Shown: in pieces, positions 62,081 through 64,000 of the stretch
Numbering within the stretch: the first letter of the stretch is position 1
Layout: each line of letters opens with the position of its first letter
Source: Bradyrhizobium sp. CB1717
GTDB lineage: Bacteria > Pseudomonadota > Alphaproteobacteria > Rhizobiales > Xanthobacteraceae
Reading direction: 5' to 3'
NCBI RefSeq assembly: GCF_029714325.1
Contig: NZ_CP121666.1
Coordinates: forward strand, 2,108,001-2,172,000
Length of the DNA stretch: 64,000 nucleotides
Translations under genes and position numbers: made by a program
Notes under the pieces: model-generated
The model's input: only the letters and a program-made list of their open reading frames with translations
Database searches by the model: none
What the model was told of the DNA's origin: nothing

Positions 62081-63232
62081 CTAATAATTGATCCTCAGCC
62101 CCACGCCGCCATGAATCGTATTGCCGACCGGTTGCGGGCCCAGCGTGCCGTTGGCGAACAAATCCACGATCCAGCCCTTCTGCACGCGGAAGCCGAGGCG
62201 GCCGCCATATTCGAACCAGCCCTGGTTGCCCATGGTCGGCACCACCGTGCCGTTGCCGGTCACCGTGGCGACGATGCCGCTATGGCTGGCGAACGACTGC
62301 ACCCAGCCGCCGTTGATGTTGGTCTCGATGTTGCTGCCGAACAGATGCGTCCACTGGCCGCCGATCTTGACGAGGCTGGTGCGGTCGGTGCCATCAGCGA
62401 TGCTGGCGTCGAATGGATTGAACGCCACCGCATTGTCGCTATAGCCGGAGACGCGTTGCCAAAGCTGCCAGACCTCGATCGAGGCTGCGACCTCGTCGCG
62501 CGGTGACACGCGGCTCATCCAACCGGCACGGCCATAGACCGCGTAGTTCGAGGCGTTGGTCGAGCTGGTGACGCTGACCGGGCCGAGGCTGGTGTCGTAG
62601 CTGCGGGTATAGCGCGCCTTCTCCCATGGCGTCAGGATGGTGCCGACGTCGAAGAACGGGCGCGAGGAGCCCCAATCGGTGAAGTCATAGCGCAGCGCGA
62701 AAGCGCCGATCGGCGCGCTGGTGATCTTGTAGCCGCCCTCGTTGTATTGCGTGTAGGCGATGCCGGCGAGCAGCGACAGATTGTTGGTCAGCTCCTTGCG
62801 GCCGTGGATGCCGGCCGAGAACGAGCCGGCCGAGCCGAATGCGCTGATGCAGTCGCTGCAATTGATCTGCTCGTTGACGCCGAGCAGCACCGTGCCGAGC
62901 ACCCGGTTGGTGATCATCTGGTTGAAGCGCTGATTGGCGAGACCGCCGATCGAATTGCCGCTGGAATCCGCGCCGGTCGGGCCCGGCGGTGCAGACGGGC
63001 TCGGCGAGGGCGACGGATACGGGTTCGGCGATGGTGACGGAGAGGGGGTCGGCGACGGAGAGGGCGAAGGTGAGGGTGAATAGGTCGGAATGGGTGTCGG
63101 TCCGGTGGTGCACTCGGACTCGCACGCCGCCTGGGCTGCAGCCGGGCGGACGTCCAGAGCGACAAGGGCAAGTGCGGTGACGGCGGTCAGCACGCCGGCA
63201 AGGATGAATCGTCCGACGTGGAATTTCGTCAT
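62081..63232 (-). CDS. Outer-membrane beta-barrel protein with a Pro/Ser-rich linker
   Basis: 383 aa from the ATG at 63232. Signal peptide to ~35 (FILAGVLTAVTALALVAL, cleavage after AAAQA). Residues ~45-85 are an (S-P)n linker broken by NPYP and TP. From ~100 the sequence alternates polar and hydrophobic residues in the manner of an autotransporter-type barrel and ends GLRINY, with the aromatic final residue needed for barrel insertion. No passenger domain is present, so it is a barrel alone. It starts 2 bases after the stop of the FecR-domain gene, so the two proteins are likely made together. Confidence 0.75.
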   Translation of the reverse strand: MTKFHVGRFILAGVLTAVTALALVALDVRPAAAQAACESECTTGPTPIPTYSPSPSPSPSPTPSPSPSPNPYPSPSPSPSAPPGPTGADSSGNSIGGLANQRFNQMITNRVLGTVLLGVNEQINCSDCISAFGSAGSFSAGIHGRKELTNNLSLLAGIAYTQYNEGGYKITSAPIGAFALRYDFTDWGSSRPFFDVGTILTPWEKARYTRSYDTSLGPVSVTSSTNASNYAVYGRAGWMSRVSPRDEVAASIEVWQLWQRVSGYSDNAVAFNPFDASIADGTDRTSLVKIGGQWTHLFGSNIETNINGGWVQSFASHSGIVATVTGNGTVVPTMGNQGWFEYGGRLGFRVQKGWIVDLFANGTLGPQPVGNTIHGGVGLRINY

Positions 63233-63234
63233 CG

Positions 63235-63936
63235 TCAGCGCCCGCACAGCATGCCGTCGTCATGGACGGCGGGCGTGATGGTCGGCGAGGCGTCGGCATA
63301 TTGGTTGACCGCGCACAGCCCGGCGCTTGCGGCGCAGTTGGCGGCGAAGGTCCAGGGCGGCGTGTTGGTCTTGGTGATGGAGACCTTGCCGCCGGTCGAG
63401 GTGATGATCGCGGTGTCGCCGGGCTGGGTGAGCTGCACGCATTGGAAGCTCAGCGTGCAGACGCTCGCGGCGCCATCCTGAAGCACGACGACGGAGCGGC
63501 CGCGCTGGGAGAGGATGTCGAGCGTGGTGCCGCGCACGCCGATGGTCGCGAGCGGTGTCGTGATCTTGTAGGCGGTCTTCTCGGAATGCCCGGTGACGAA
63601 GCGGAATGCGCCTGTCGTCATCCGGATCGCGACGTCGCGATAGCTGTGCTCGTCGTTGAAGACGGTGCGGTCGAGCTTCAGCGTCGCGCTCGGGCCGAGC
63701 GAGAGGTTGGTGCTGTCGGCCATGACGAAACGGGCCGCGCTGTCGGCGCCGGTGCGCACGGTCTCGTCGCGCAGCATGCTGTCGCCGACGCTGATCGGCG
63801 TCGTGGTCGCGGCTACCCGCACCACCTCGTTCTGGATCACGACGGCTTCGCCGACGCGCGTCTGCGCCTGCGCGCAGGGCGCGGCGCACAATGCGGCCGT
63901 GAGCAGTGTGGGGAAAAGCCAAAAACGCAAATTCAT
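63235..63936 (-). CDS. Exported FecR-domain protein
   Basis: 233 aa with a signal peptide (MNLRFWLFPTLLTAALCAAP, cleavage after AQA). The FecR domain is read from VRTGADSAARFVMADSTNLSLGPSATLKLDR and the conserved YKITTPLATIGVRGTTLDI. Four Cys in the C-terminal half (SVCTLSFQC, NCAASAGLC) may form disulfides in the periplasm. Unlike sigma-regulating FecR there is no transmembrane helix or adjacent sigma factor. It couples to the downstream barrel gene (stop and next start separated by 2 bases). Function unknown. Confidence 0.8.
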   Translation of the reverse strand: MNLRFWLFPTLLTAALCAAPCAQAQTRVGEAVVIQNEVVRVAATTTPISVGDSMLRDETVRTGADSAARFVMADSTNLSLGPSATLKLDRTVFNDEHSYRDVAIRMTTGAFRFVTGHSEKTAYKITTPLATIGVRGTTLDILSQRGRSVVVLQDGAASVCTLSFQCVQLTQPGDTAIITSTGGKVSITKTNTPPWTFAANCAASAGLCAVNQYADASPTITPAVHDDGMLCGR

Positions 63937-64000
63937 TTCGCAACCGATCGATGTGTCCCTGATCGTACCGGATCGCGCGCGCTTGCGATGTGGCGGAATT

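Noticed and set aside
62990-63090. Short-period repeat that could be taken for a microsatellite or CRISPR remnant
   Set aside because: It encodes the Pro/Ser linker of the barrel protein in frame; there are no spacers.

Overview
The window looks like chromosome from a Bradyrhizobium-type alphaproteobacterium (Nitrobacteraceae). It has high GC and strong third-position GC bias. Every well-conserved gene reads like a rhizobial orthologue, and the intergenic spaces carry several dyad repeat families of the sort scattered through Bradyrhizobium genomes. The genus is inferred from general familiarity, not from a search. I see no rRNA, tRNA, transposase, integrase, phage gene or CRISPR array.

Region 1 (1-29.7 kb) is a large exopolysaccharide or surface-polysaccharide locus. 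It encodes acyltransferase-3 membrane proteins (the 3' end of one at the left edge, 1749-2801 and 5229-6359), a Wzy-like polymerase or ligase (303-1661), two Wzx/MOP-type flippases (2850-4304 and 14183-15574) and a hexapeptide O-acetyltransferase (4336-4887). It also encodes five GT4 glycosyltransferases (12938, 15646, 16915, 21408 and 22651), a Wza-like outer-membrane export lipoprotein (19598-20827) and three dispersed clan GH-A-like glycosidases. The largest glycosidase (6841-11202, 1453 aa) joins a TIM-barrel domain to five ~161-residue repeats and an RTX-like C-terminus. Its 3' end plus the downstream hairpin is tandemly duplicated. Sugar-nucleotide genes follow: a UDP-glucuronate 4-epimerase-like enzyme, gmd, fcl and ugd. 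Together they predict a polymer containing fucose and uronic acid with acyl decorations. The priming transferase and the Wzc co-polymerase are not in the window and may lie to the left.

Region 2 (28.8-36 kb) holds an aldose-epimerase-like protein, a metallo-beta-lactamase-fold hydrolase, another acyltransferase, an OmpR-type response regulator, a secreted alpha/beta hydrolase and pgm. Pgm makes glucose-1-phosphate and so could feed the polysaccharide pathway.

Region 3 (36-46 kb) is catabolic and regulatory. It has a vanillate demethylase-like cluster (oxygenase, GntR/FCD regulator, reductase) behind TGTATACA operators, a cupin, and a GGDEF-EAL protein. A FAD monooxygenase is divergent from a MarR gene across a perfect dyad, and a SnoaL-like gene is divergent from a TetR gene behind another dyad.

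Region 4 (46-64 kb) has a GMC oxidoreductase broken by a frameshift, a divergent HemC paralogue convergent with a canonical hemE, and a CACHE-PAS-GGDEF cyclase with two leader hairpins. It continues with slyX-trhO, a gamma-glutamyltranspeptidase, a PaoABC-type periplasmic aldehyde oxidoreductase operon, a secreted FKBP, CsbD, a His-rich cupin and two VOC proteins. It ends with a translationally coupled FecR-domain protein and a Pro/Ser-linker beta-barrel protein.
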